From Natronorubrum tibetense GA33 (GTDB taxonomy: Archaea; Halobacteriota; Halobacteria; Halobacteriales; Natrialbaceae): a stretch of DNA of 64,000 bases. This document shows positions 1-8,080 of the stretch, in pieces. The position numbers and the translations under genes are program-made. The stretch lies in assembly GCF_000383975.1 (NCBI RefSeq), contig NZ_KB913018.1, forward strand, positions 1 to 64,000. Reading direction: 5' to 3'. The first letter of the stretch is position 1; each line of letters begins with the position of its first letter. The notes under the pieces were generated by a model, which saw only the letters and a list, made by a program, of their open reading frames with translations, ran no database searches and had not been told where the DNA came from.

Positions 1-599
1 GGCCCCCCCCCCCCCCCCCCCCCCCGCCAGTCGGCGGGAGTCGATTCCGCCGGGATCTGTTCGTTCCATCGGTCACGGACGTCTTCGCGAGTGATTCGAC
101 GGTACGTGTCGAGCGGCTCCCGCTCGACAAATCGTTCGCCGACGGCCGCTGGCGGTCGATAGACCGGCGCAACCTGGGTCAGCGACGCGACATCGTCATC
201 GACGGTCGTGAGATAGGATCCACACACGATACTTCCCCAGGAGTAACCGACGAGGTGAACCCGATCGAACCGACCGCGGATCGACTCGAGGACTGTGGCC
301 ACGTCTCCGACGACGGCCGTTGCTCGAGCGAGAGCGTTGCTTTCATCGTCGGTCGGCGACGGTCGTTCGCTCTCACCATATCCGCGGAGGTCAACGGCGA
401 ACGCCGCCCTGCCGCGGCAGGCCGTTGCATGGAGCCAAGAGTAACTCTCGCTGTCCATCGGTGGGGCGAATACCGCTCGACTCGGGTACGTCGCGCCGTG
501 AACGAAGAGTACCGCTTCGCTCTCGTCGCCGCTCGAGACTTCCCAGCGGCGCAGTCGCGTTCCGTCGGGAGCCGTGATATCGCTTCCGAGAGGATCCAT
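1..599 (-). CDS. Alpha/beta hydrolase, 3' end outside window
   Basis: The frame opens at ATG 599 and runs off the window without a stop. The visible ~190 residues show an alpha/beta-hydrolase fold: an oxyanion-region VLFVHGA at about residues 30-36, DLRGYGES at 70-77, and the nucleophile elbow GYSWGS with Ser120. The catalytic acid and histidine would lie in the missing C-terminal part. The residues after about 190 fall in the poly-C run and are unreliable. Substrate is unknown; ester, lactone or carbon-carbon-bond hydrolysis are all possible in the family. It is divergent from the AroD-like gene at 770, and the catabolic setting suggests a degradative role. This is inference from context. 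Confidence 0.8.
   Translation of the reverse strand, partial: MDPLGSDITAPDGTRLRRWEVSSGDESEAVLFVHGATYPSRAVFAPPMDSESYSWLHATACRGRAAFAVDLRGYGESERPSPTDDESNALARATAVVGDVATVLESIRGRFDRVHLVGYSWGSIVCGSYLTTVDDDVASLTQVAPVYRPPAAVGERFVEREPLDTYRRITREDVRDRWNEQIPAESTPADWRGGGGGGG
3..25. repeat. 23-base C homopolymer
   Basis: Twenty-three consecutive C bases lie at the very edge of the window, inside the reading frame of the partial hydrolase on the minus strand. On that strand the run would encode polyglycine, which does not fit an alpha/beta hydrolase. A run this long is more likely a contig-end or polymerase artefact than a phase-variable tract, but the sequence alone cannot decide. Confidence 0.9.
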
Positions 600-769
600 A
601 CGACGATATCCGGGTCCGGAATCAAAAGGATTGGTGCGGTCGACGAACGATAACACACTCAGTCGGCCGAGTAGCGGCTACCCGTTGCGGAAGGCGCGCC
701 GACTACCACGGGCGAACCTTGGTCTGATACCGGAACAACGCTTTTAGCTCTGTCTGTAGACGCTAGAGT

Positions 770-1660
770 GTGATTGGCGAACAACCTACATTCACCGAAA
801 TCGAGCAGCCGTTCATCTGTACGATGATTTCGGAGCCGACTGTCGGGGAGGCACGTAGCGTGATGAAGCACTCGGAGTTCGAAGGGGCCGACTCGTTCAT
901 CGTGAATCTAATGGGCGACGGCGAGTTCGGACTCGAACGATCGCTGCTCAACGAGGCCGACCTCGGTGAACTCTTCAGGAGTACATCGCTTCCGTCGATG
1001 GCGTGTTACTACCGGTGGAAGTACACCGGCGAACGCGTCGACGAAGACGACGAAGAGCGCATGGAAATACTCAGGACCGCCGTACGGGCGGGCGCCCGAG
1101 CGGTCGATATGGTGGGAGACACGTTCAACCCGACCCCAGGGCCCGACGAATTCTCGGACGAAGCGACCGAGTACTCACTCGACCCCGATTCGACGGCCAG
1201 AGAGTTCACGACAGACCCGGACGCGATCGACCGACAGCGCGAGGAGATCAAAGCGATCAACGAACTCGGCGGAGAGGTTCAGCTAACGGCCCACACCAGA
1301 ACACACCTGTCACCCGACCGGGCCCTTGAGATCGCGACGGCGTTCGAGCGGCGGGGAGCCGATATGGTCAAGATCGTCAGCGTCGACACGAGCTGGGAGG
1401 ATCTGCTCGAGACGCTCGAGGCGACGGTCCTGTTGAACCGTGAACTGGAGATTCCGTTCATTATGATGAGCCACGGCGAACACGGCGTACTCGGTCGCTA
1501 CATGGCACCGTTTCTCGGGTCGATGCTGTGTTTCACCCAGCACGAGTACCCACCGGGTGGATTCTATCTCCAGCCCCTCACGCCGAACGTTCGGGCGGTT
1601 TTCGACTCAATACGGAACGTCACACCGACTCGCGAACCGGCAGACCAGAGCTGGCTGTAG
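770..1660 (+). CDS. Type I 3-dehydroquinate dehydratase-like (AroD-like) protein
   Basis: This is a 296-residue TIM-barrel protein resembling class I dehydroquinases, which make a Schiff base between an active-site lysine and substrate. The first beta strand (FICTMISEPTVGEA, residues 15-28) requires the GTG start at 770; the ATG at 824 would remove it. Lys201 in the motif MVKIVSVDTSWED matches the Schiff-base lysine, and His175 in TAHTRTH is a plausible catalytic histidine. The C-terminal loop (residues ~262-277, PPGGFYLQPLTP) differs from the usual APGQ loop, so the substrate may differ from dehydroquinate. Its place beside an NTF2-like protein and an MFS transporter, away from other shikimate genes, favours a catabolic paralogue over the biosynthetic AroD. 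Confidence 0.75.
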   Translation: MIGEQPTFTEIEQPFICTMISEPTVGEARSVMKHSEFEGADSFIVNLMGDGEFGLERSLLNEADLGELFRSTSLPSMACYYRWKYTGERVDEDDEERMEILRTAVRAGARAVDMVGDTFNPTPGPDEFSDEATEYSLDPDSTAREFTTDPDAIDRQREEIKAINELGGEVQLTAHTRTHLSPDRALEIATAFERRGADMVKIVSVDTSWEDLLETLEATVLLNRELEIPFIMMSHGEHGVLGRYMAPFLGSMLCFTQHEYPPGGFYLQPLTPNVRAVFDSIRNVTPTREPADQSWL

Positions 1661-1722
1661 ATTAGTCGCCCAACTCCAGTATACTCGAAACACCAAAGCA
1701 ACCACCCGTCATACGGTACTGT

Positions 1723-2091
1723 ATGCCACTTGACCATCCTCGTGTTGAGGTCGTTGAAACGTACCTCGAGCACCTCCGTAACGAGCGGTTCGACGCGGCC
1801 GCAGCGCAGTTTACGGAGGGCGCTTGCTATCTCCATCCGCCGACGTTCCAGGACGAGGTCGAGGAGGTCGGACGAGAGAACATCAGACGATACTTCGAGG
1901 AGAGTCGCGGTCCACGCGATATCGACCACAGTATCGAACGTACCGTCGTCGTCGACGAACCCTGTGCCGTTTACGGTCGGGTGACCAGCGGAGACGTCGA
2001 CGGAGACGAGCGGTTCGTCTCGTACGCGGAAATCGAAGACGGAAAGCTATCGCACTACTGTGCCGGCTTCCTGAAGGGGACCATCGGCTGA
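1723..2091 (+). CDS. SnoaL/NTF2-like small protein
   Basis: A 122-residue protein with the cone-shaped NTF2-like pattern: an N-terminal helix (VVETYLEHLRNERFDAAAAQF), then the segment GACYLHPPTFQDEVEEVGRE, and strands ending in YAEIEDGKLSHYCAGF. SnoaL-like members are small-molecule isomerases, cyclases or dehydratases, or have no known activity. No catalytic residue can be assigned safely. It sits 60 bases after the AroD-like gene and before the MFS transporter in the same direction, so one transcription unit is likely. Confidence 0.7.
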   Translation: MPLDHPRVEVVETYLEHLRNERFDAAAAQFTEGACYLHPPTFQDEVEEVGRENIRRYFEESRGPRDIDHSIERTVVVDEPCAVYGRVTSGDVDGDERFVSYAEIEDGKLSHYCAGFLKGTIG

Positions 2092-2211
2092 CCGAAATCA
2101 CGGCGCCGTGGCAATTCGGGGACCGCGGCTCGACGACGGCCGTCGACGGTGAACCGCTAACGGCCGGTGTTCCGAAACCCTAACTGTTACGTCGTGAAGA
2201 GGACACCTCTA

Positions 2212-3474
2212 ATGACAATGGAGATAATCCCCGATCCTCGCCGTATGATCGCCAAGCGGATCTACTACGGCTGGATCATCGTCGCCGCCGCGCTGTTAGC
2301 CACGACGGCTGTGTACGGCACCAGTTACGCGTTTGGCGTCTTCTACGACGTGTTCATCGAAGAGTTTGACGTCTCGCGGTCCGTGCTGGCGGCGGTGTTC
2401 GGCTTCCAGACGGCGCTGATTTACGTCGTCGGCGTGGCTGCGGGCAGTGCCATCGACCGCTACGGCCAGCGGGCAGTCGCGGCCGTTTCGTCGCTCCTGT
2501 TTGTGACCGGGCTCGTCTGGGCCGCGCTATCGCGGTCGTATCTCGAGCTCCTGTTCGCCTACGGCCTGCTCAGCGCTATTGGAATGGGCGGTCTCTTCGT
2601 CGTGAGCTTCGCAACTATTCCGCTCTGGTTCGAGTCCAGGCGCGGGACGGCCTCGGGTATCGCTTCAGCCGGACTCGGAATCGGCATGGTCGTCTTTCCG
2701 CTCGGCGCCGACCTGCTCATTTCGTCGGTCGGCTGGCGGCGGGCGATGTTCGGGATCGCGGTCTTATCGACCGTTCTGTGTGTCGTGTTCACCGCGTTCT
2801 TCGCCAACCGCCCGTCGGACGTCGGTGCGGACGCGAGCGTGGAGTTTGACGGCGGCGAATCTCCGTTCGAGACGGCACAGGGGTATCCCGGCGACCGCAC
2901 ATCCCTCACGAGCAACGAAACGATTACGTCGGTGCCGTTTCTGCTGGTTTTTCTCAGTTGGGTACTGCTGTCGGCACCGATTTATATCGTCATCAGTCAC
3001 ATCGTTTCCTACGCGACGATCATCGGAATCGGCCGCTCAGAAGGAGTCCTCGCGCTCACCGCGATCGGCGTCACGGCCACGCTCGCTCGCTTCGGTATCG
3101 GCGCCCTAGCCGACAGGATCGGGCGCACCCGAACGTTCATCGCCAGCACGTACCTCCTCGGAGCTGCGATGCTCGGCATCACGTTCGCACCGATACCGGC
3201 GGTCTTTCTTGGAGCGATCGTCTGTTTCGGAGTCGCATACGGTGGCTGCGGCAGCCTCTTTTCGCCCTTGGTGGCCGACCTGTTCGGCCATGACGACCTC
3301 AACACATCCTTTGCCGTGATGTCACTCGCATTCGCGGTAGGGGGACTGTCGGCGCCACCGCTCGCCGGACTCTGGTTCGAAATCACCGGCAGTTACACGG
3401 GATCGTTCCTGGTCGCAAGTCTCGGGACCATCGTCGGTGCCGGTTGCGTCACGGCCGCGTCTCGGCTCGTCTGA
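2212..3474 (+). CDS. Major facilitator superfamily transporter
   Basis: About 420 residues with 12 predicted membrane segments, the first being YYGWIIVAAALLATTAVYG. The loop-2/3 region contains AIDRYGQRAV and the second half ADRIGRTRT, both versions of the MFS motif A. A charged central loop (residues ~205-240) separates the two six-helix halves. The overall pattern resembles the oxalate/formate and monocarboxylate antiporter branch, so an organic acid is a reasonable but unproven substrate. The frame is open from a GTG at 2167, but ATG 2212 or 2218, close to the first membrane segment, is the more natural start. It follows the AroD-like and NTF2-like genes in the same direction and may import their substrate. 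Confidence 0.85.
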   Translation: MTMEIIPDPRRMIAKRIYYGWIIVAAALLATTAVYGTSYAFGVFYDVFIEEFDVSRSVLAAVFGFQTALIYVVGVAAGSAIDRYGQRAVAAVSSLLFVTGLVWAALSRSYLELLFAYGLLSAIGMGGLFVVSFATIPLWFESRRGTASGIASAGLGIGMVVFPLGADLLISSVGWRRAMFGIAVLSTVLCVVFTAFFANRPSDVGADASVEFDGGESPFETAQGYPGDRTSLTSNETITSVPFLLVFLSWVLLSAPIYIVISHIVSYATIIGIGRSEGVLALTAIGVTATLARFGIGALADRIGRTRTFIASTYLLGAAMLGITFAPIPAVFLGAIVCFGVAYGGCGSLFSPLVADLFGHDDLNTSFAVMSLAFAVGGLSAPPLAGLWFEITGSYTGSFLVASLGTIVGAGCVTAASRLV

Positions 3475-3649
3475 GCGCCGTTCGCGGCTCTCGAGGTCGA
3501 CCGATGTTCGATTCCCAGCCTGTTCGGTGGGTGGCCAGTAGTCGCTTGGTTCAAGATCGTCTCGTGAGTGATCCCGCGAGTCCAGACCGACGGTCTCTGG
3601 CGGGCTGCTCGGTCGGCGACCGGCCCAGAAGCAAAGTGGTCGAGAGAAG

Positions 3650-3844
3650 TCATCGAGAATCGGTCCACAACGCGTTCAGCCGTTCGGCGAGTAACGGTAC
3701 CACCATCAGCCCACCGGCCATCCCTACCAGCCTGCTGAAAACGATGTGCTCAATGACAAACATCGCTACAAGGATTATGCCCACACCCAGGATCGCGATC
3801 TCGTATCGATGTGCTAACACCGGATCATCGTACGCTCGAGCCAT
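3650..3844 (-). CDS. Small two-helix membrane protein
   Basis: A 64-residue protein with two hydrophobic helices (about residues 15-33 and 36-50) and short charged ends. It has no recognisable family motif. It lies alone between the convergent end of the MFS gene and the minus-strand oxidoreductase. The clean membrane pattern supports a real gene; function unknown. Confidence 0.5.
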   Translation of the reverse strand: MARAYDDPVLAHRYEIAILGVGIILVAMFVIEHIVFSRLVGMAGGLMVVPLLAERLNALWTDSR

Positions 3845-3997
3845 AATTGATACAACTCAGTGGGGTGTAAAAACGATACCGGCGTTCAGGATCGGCTACC
3901 CTCGGTCGCCTGCAGTCCGGACGCGCAACCGTCCGAGGAGAAACGACCTCGACCGACCGAGTAATGCAGTTGCTGAACGCGGCCGGTGCAGCAGTAC

Positions 3998-5005
3998 TTA
4001 CAGTAATCCACCTAGCGCGGTCATCGTCGTCTCTTTTTCAGCATCGGTCATGCCGAAGACGAACCCAACGCGGACCGCGTCGACCGCGTTGATTTCCGCG
4101 TATCGACGGACTCGCGTCTGAACCTCGTCCTGCGTGCCCGCGGCGGCAAACTTGTCGAGTACATCGTCCGGAAGTGCCGCTGCCATGGCCTCCTGATCGT
4201 TCGCCTCCCACGCAACTCTGATTTCATCGACCACGTCCGAATACCCCTGCTGGGCCACGGAATCCCCGTAGTAGGGACCGTACGCGCCGATCAGGAACGC
4301 GAGCATGGATCGCGTCGCGTCGCGCGCCCGCTCACGGTCATCCGCTGCGAAACACCGGAGGATCGGACTCACCTGGACGTCGCTCGCCGCTCGATTACCG
4401 AGGGCCAGTCCCCGTTTGAGGTCGTTGAGACGTTCCTCGAGGCCTGCCGGTGAAAAAAGCTGTGGGACCCAGCCATCGGCGAACCGCCCGGTCAGTTCCG
4501 TGGCTTTCGGACCGAGCGTCGCGAGATCGATCGGCAGCGGACGCTCCGGTGGCTTCCTGTCGTACGAGAGTCCGTCAAGGTCGAATATCTCGCCCGAGTA
4601 GTCGGCAGGACCGCCGTCGCAGATCGAACGCACTACCTCGATCGTCTCGCGTAATCGCCGCAGTGGCCGATCAAATGCCGCACCGTGCCAGTCCTCGGTC
4701 AGTGCCGGCGAACTCGGTCCGAGACCGAGACGGTATCGCCCGTCGGACAGATCATGCAGTGTGAGCCCGGTCTGCGCGATCATGGCGGGCGACCGACCGT
4801 ATGGCGAGAAGACATCATTCGAGACACCGATGTTGTCGGTCCGATTGGCGATCAGTGAGAGCGCGGGAACGACGTTCCATCCCGTCGCTTCGCCCATCGA
4901 GACGCGGCTGTATCCCAGCTCTTCTGCTCTTCGGGCCCGGTCGACCATCGTTCCGTGCGCGTCGTGATCGCCAGACATGATCACGAGTTCGAGCGCCTCA
5001 TTCAT
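3998..5005 (-). CDS. F420-dependent luciferase-like oxidoreductase (NP1902A type), paralogue 1
   Basis: A 335-residue bacterial-luciferase-like TIM barrel. It resembles the haloarchaeal coenzyme-F420-dependent family modelled as TIGR04024 (from memory). The barrel begins at ALELVIMSGDHD, so ATG 5005 is the start; the frame is open further upstream but that part does not look coding. Conserved landmarks are the GLGPSSPALTEDWHG strand (about residues 85-100), the R-R-ETIEVVR helix, and GPKATELTGRFADGW. Members transfer hydride with F420H2, but the substrate is not predictable. Two paralogues lie at 5817-6815 and 12489-13475; the 5817 copy is the closest and is divergently oriented. Clustering with CoA ligases and acyl-CoA dehydrogenases suggests roles in the same catabolic network. 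Confidence 0.85.
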   Translation of the reverse strand: MNEALELVIMSGDHDAHGTMVDRARRAEELGYSRVSMGEATGWNVVPALSLIANRTDNIGVSNDVFSPYGRSPAMIAQTGLTLHDLSDGRYRLGLGPSSPALTEDWHGAAFDRPLRRLRETIEVVRSICDGGPADYSGEIFDLDGLSYDRKPPERPLPIDLATLGPKATELTGRFADGWVPQLFSPAGLEERLNDLKRGLALGNRAASDVQVSPILRCFAADDRERARDATRSMLAFLIGAYGPYYGDSVAQQGYSDVVDEIRVAWEANDQEAMAAALPDDVLDKFAAAGTQDEVQTRVRRYAEINAVDAVRVGFVFGMTDAEKETTMTALGGLL

Positions 5006-5529
5006 CAATCGATGACCTCGATTCGGCCGGAATCGCTTCGTTCCATCGGTCGTAATACCCCTTGGACAACAATAAAAGCTAATGCCAGGGAGTCGGTTGG
5101 TTCGTCTCCGTACCGGATCCGACTTCACGAACTGCCGACTCGTCCACGGACGTCCGCAATACATCGTCAGATCCGGTTTGGAGAGCCTCGATGACCGACT
5201 CTCCGTATCACTCGTCGGTACGGCCCGCCCGCAGGTCGAGTGCGTGCCTCTTTGGACCGAGTCACCACTCGAAACACCAAATTTCGGTTCGGCGATGAGC
5301 GGCGTTCGAGACACTGACATGCCGTCTTCGCACGGCCTTCGCTCTGTCTCGGTACTTGAGCGAACCGGTCGCAGTCAGGCCGCTGCGCCTCGTTGGCCGT
5401 TTCGGCAGCTCTCCGACCACGTGACTGTCGGCCAGTGGGTAGTACTATCTTCTCACTGAGTCGAATCAATATTGTTGGCGGAATTGAAGATCGACGCGTA
5501 ATGGTGCAACTGAATCGGGAGGAGCAGAA

Positions 5530-5712
5530 TCTACGCGATTCCAAGACGATCGAATCGCCACGATGCTCGAACCGCGTCCCGGACTGTACGCGACGATTTC
5601 CGCCTCGTGGCTCGGCGGATCTCAATTCGTTCTGCTGTCACCGCTGTTCGACCCCGACGCGACGAACTACCGAATCGCGGACTCGGATGCGAAAGCGATC
5701 GTCGTCCCGTGA
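5530..5712 (+). pseudogene. Remnant of an AMP-dependent acyl-CoA synthetase
   Basis: Translation in the frame of 5563 gives about 60 residues ending at TGA 5710. It contains DDRIATMLEPRPGLYAT, SWLGGSQFVLLSPLF and NYRIADSDAKAIVV. This aligns well with the intact ligase at 14820-16466 (GDRVAAVMEPREALYATIAG, then WLGGYVYVPLYTLFGPEALQYRLENSG). The AMP-binding P-loop, the central domain and the C-terminal domain are absent. It is therefore a short relic of a related ligase gene, left between two F420-oxidoreductase genes. Confidence 0.7.
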
Positions 5713-5783
5713 ACCAATCGTCGGTCGCGGGATTAGACACCGTTTGAAACCCGACGGAACCACCGAATTCGGAACGCTGCATA

Positions 5784-5791
5784 CTTTTATA
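5784..5791 (+). promoter_or_regulatory. TATA box for the 5817 gene
   Basis: CTTTTATA lies about 26 bases upstream of ATG 5817, the usual archaeal distance to the transcription start. This implies a leaderless transcript and favours the second ATG (5817) over the one at 5811. Confidence 0.6.
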
Positions 5792-5816
5792 TCGCGCGGA
5801 CGCGACGATTATGCGT

Positions 5817-6815
5817 ATGTCAGACAGAGACGTGTTTCTGCCGGTCGGTGCACAGCCCACTCTCGGAGATCTCGTCGAGCAAGCGGTGACTGCGGAAGAC
5901 CTCGGATACGACCGCGTCTGGTTCCCAGAGGGCTGGGGACGCGACGTCGTCACGCCGATCGCGACCGCCGCCGAGCGAACCGAACGTATCGGACTCGGAA
6001 CGAGCATTGCGAACGTCTACTCCAGATCGCCGACGTTGCTGGGCCAGACCGCCGCCACGCTGCAGGAAGCGAGCGACGACCGATTTCGACTGGGAGTCGG
6101 GCCGAGTGGCCCAATCGTGGTCGAGAACTGGCACGGCGAGGACTTCGGTAACCCGCTCCGACGCACCCGGGAAACGATCGAGATCGTTCGACAGGTGCTG
6201 TCGGGCGAACCAGTCTCGTACGACGGCGAATACTTCACGCTTGAGGGGTTCCGGTTACGTTTCGATCCACCGGAAACGCAGGTACCGATCGATGCGGCGG
6301 CGCTCGGGCCCAAAGCTGTTGAACTCGCAGGTCGCTTCGCCGACGGGTGGCACGCCGTCAACTACACGCGGGACGGAGTTACGCCCCGTCTCGAGGATCT
6401 GGAACGGGGTGTGGAACTCGGCGAACGCGACCCCGACGAGGTCCGCGTGACCCTTTCCGTGTGTTGCTGTACCCTCGAGGACGGTGACCGAGCTCGCGAA
6501 CTCGTCGCCCAGCACATCGCATTCTACATTGGCGGCATGGGGGAGTTCTACCGAGACAACCTCGTGCGGCAGGGGTACGAGGACGTTGCCAACGAAATCT
6601 ACGACGCTTGGCAAGACGGCGATCACGGTCACGCCACGGCTCTCGTCGGGGACGAGTTAATCGATCAGATGGGGGCCGCGGGGACCCCATCCGAGGCCCG
6701 CGAGCAGCTGTCGCAGTTTACCGATCTCGAGGGGGTCGACGCCGTCAACGTGTCGTTCCCGAGAGGTGCCGATCCGGAAGAGATACTCGAGACAATGAGA
6801 GCGGTGGCTCCGTGA
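5817..6815 (+). CDS. F420-dependent luciferase-like oxidoreductase, paralogue 2
   Basis: A 332-residue protein closely related to the product of 3998-5005. It starts SDRDVFLPVG and carries the same landmarks: DDRFRLGVGPSGP, VVENWHGEDFGNPLRR and GPKAVELAGRFADGW, with a C-terminal helix bundle around GMGEFYRDNLVRQGYEDVANEI. It is inferred to use coenzyme F420, as other NP1902A-type members are; the substrate is unknown. The TATA box spacing gives the start at 5817. It is flanked by ligase and thiolase relics, so it may be a survivor of a decayed catabolic cluster. Confidence 0.85.
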   Translation: MSDRDVFLPVGAQPTLGDLVEQAVTAEDLGYDRVWFPEGWGRDVVTPIATAAERTERIGLGTSIANVYSRSPTLLGQTAATLQEASDDRFRLGVGPSGPIVVENWHGEDFGNPLRRTRETIEIVRQVLSGEPVSYDGEYFTLEGFRLRFDPPETQVPIDAAALGPKAVELAGRFADGWHAVNYTRDGVTPRLEDLERGVELGERDPDEVRVTLSVCCCTLEDGDRARELVAQHIAFYIGGMGEFYRDNLVRQGYEDVANEIYDAWQDGDHGHATALVGDELIDQMGAAGTPSEAREQLSQFTDLEGVDAVNVSFPRGADPEEILETMRAVAP

Positions 6816-7058
6816 CGATGGTCTCGTCCGGTAGACCGCCCCGTAACCGTTCAGGTAACCGGTGTGCTGATCTGAACGAGCGGCCTCGAACAGAGGAACA
6901 CGAACTTCGGGCCCCGTGACTATGGTGGTCTGGTGATTATACCGGGCCGATGTCCGGCTCCATCGGATCACTCCCAAGAAGACAGTCGCGCTTTACACAC
7001 GTTCGATTATCCTCATTTCCTGACCGAAACGGATACACATGGTTGACAATGCAGTTTC
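6816..7058. other. Gene-free spacer
   Basis: I see no coding pattern, repeat or clear promoter in this ~240-base stretch between the oxidoreductase and the thiolase relic. Confidence 0.5.
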
Positions 7059-7303
7059 CTATCCCGTCTGCCCGAGTTCATGGGCGAGTTTGATCAGAAG
7101 CATCACGCCGGTCGCGCCCAGCGGGTAGCCGTGGGCGATCACACCGCTGTTGATGTTGGTTCCTCCCAGGAGATGCCGTCTCCTCCAGCCACACGGCGAC
7201 GGCCGACGCGAACCCTTCGTTCACCTCGAACAGGTCGATTTCCCCGGCAGTCATATACACTTTCTCAATGACACCTTCGGTCGCGGGAATCGGTCCAGGT
7301 GCT
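7059..7303 (-). pseudogene. Frameshifted thiolase C-terminal fragment
   Basis: On the minus strand the segment 7303 to about 7175 reads APGPIPATEGVIEKVYM then GEIDLFEVNEGFASAVAVWL, the DIDLFEVNEAFA region of acetyl-CoA acetyltransferases. The frame then shifts, and a second frame reads GGTNINSGVIAHGYPLGATG and LLIKLAHELGQTG to TAG 7059. This is the GGAIALGHPLGATG region carrying the catalytic histidine, here within AHGYP rather than GHP. The final GGG-catalytic-cysteine region is missing and the upstream side ends at a stop near the transposase relic. It is a dead thiolase fragment. Confidence 0.75.
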
Positions 7304-7339
7304 GTTCAGATATGGTCTGAAAAGCGAGACGGTTAGAAT

Positions 7340-7937
7340 TCTATGTGTCTATTCCCGAATTCAGCCGCGTCATCGATTCTAGCAATGGCGTTCAATTAGC
7401 TTTTGTGGAACGCGAGGCGACACCACGCGAACTGATGCGACTCAGCATCCAATTCCGTCTGTCCAGTTTATCACTTTCGGATACTGTTTCTGCCCTAGGG
7501 GTTCGATGTCGAACGTGTGCGATCAACCGTTCATAATTGGATTCAGAAAGCAAATTTACAGCCGACAGACGGAAAACAACCGGATCACGTCGCGTTCGCC
7601 GAGATTGTGATCCAACTTAATGAACAACGTTACTGGCTGTACGCTGCTGTCGATCCCGAAACCAACGAATTCCTCCATACTGAGCTCTATTGAATGCGAA
7701 CAACAGCTCTCTCCTCGATGTTTCTCGTCGATTCTGCACCGTGGCTCAAGGCTGTACTGCACGATCACGGACTCCAATTTCGATACGAAACTCATGAAAA
7801 TCGGAACACCGTCGAACGTCTCTTCAGGAGATAAAACAATGTACAGCCCAGTTTGGAAACTGTTTCAGAAACGTTATCCAGCAACCGCTGAAACACGGCT
7901 GCAGAGCTACGCATACTGCAGGAACCAGCTAATCTGA
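7340..7937 (+). pseudogene. Degenerate IS6-family transposase
   Basis: The three frames together reconstruct an IS6-type DDE transposase: FVEREATPRELMRLSIQF, then GFDVERVRSTVHNWIQKAN, QRYWLYAAVDPETNEFLHT, MFLVDSAPWLKAVLHDHG, and a C-terminal helix. At least three frameshifts or stops interrupt it. The usual LDETVIQL motif reads FAEIVIQL, so the first catalytic Asp is lost. It is homologous to the second relic at 29513-30181. It lies between the thiolase fragment and the amidohydrolase gene and may mark the break that truncated the thiolase. I could not define its ends. Confidence 0.8.
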
Positions 7938-8080
7938 ATAATGCCTCGGGCTACTGGCGATCTGACCGATCGAGGGGGTGAATCATTCTCAGGACATGCT
8001 TCGACTCACCCCTCGGACGGCCGCACACGCTGACCGTTGTCCGCCGGAACCTTTTCCTACTCACTGACGAATGCTATGGC

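Noticed and set aside
3444-4121. A 225-codon plus-strand frame after the MFS gene
   Set aside because: It overlaps the small membrane protein and the F420 oxidoreductase and has no domain.
5393-6151. A 252-codon frame over the ligase relic and the oxidoreductase start
   Set aside because: Arg/Ser-rich shadow frame; the overlapping frames show real family motifs.
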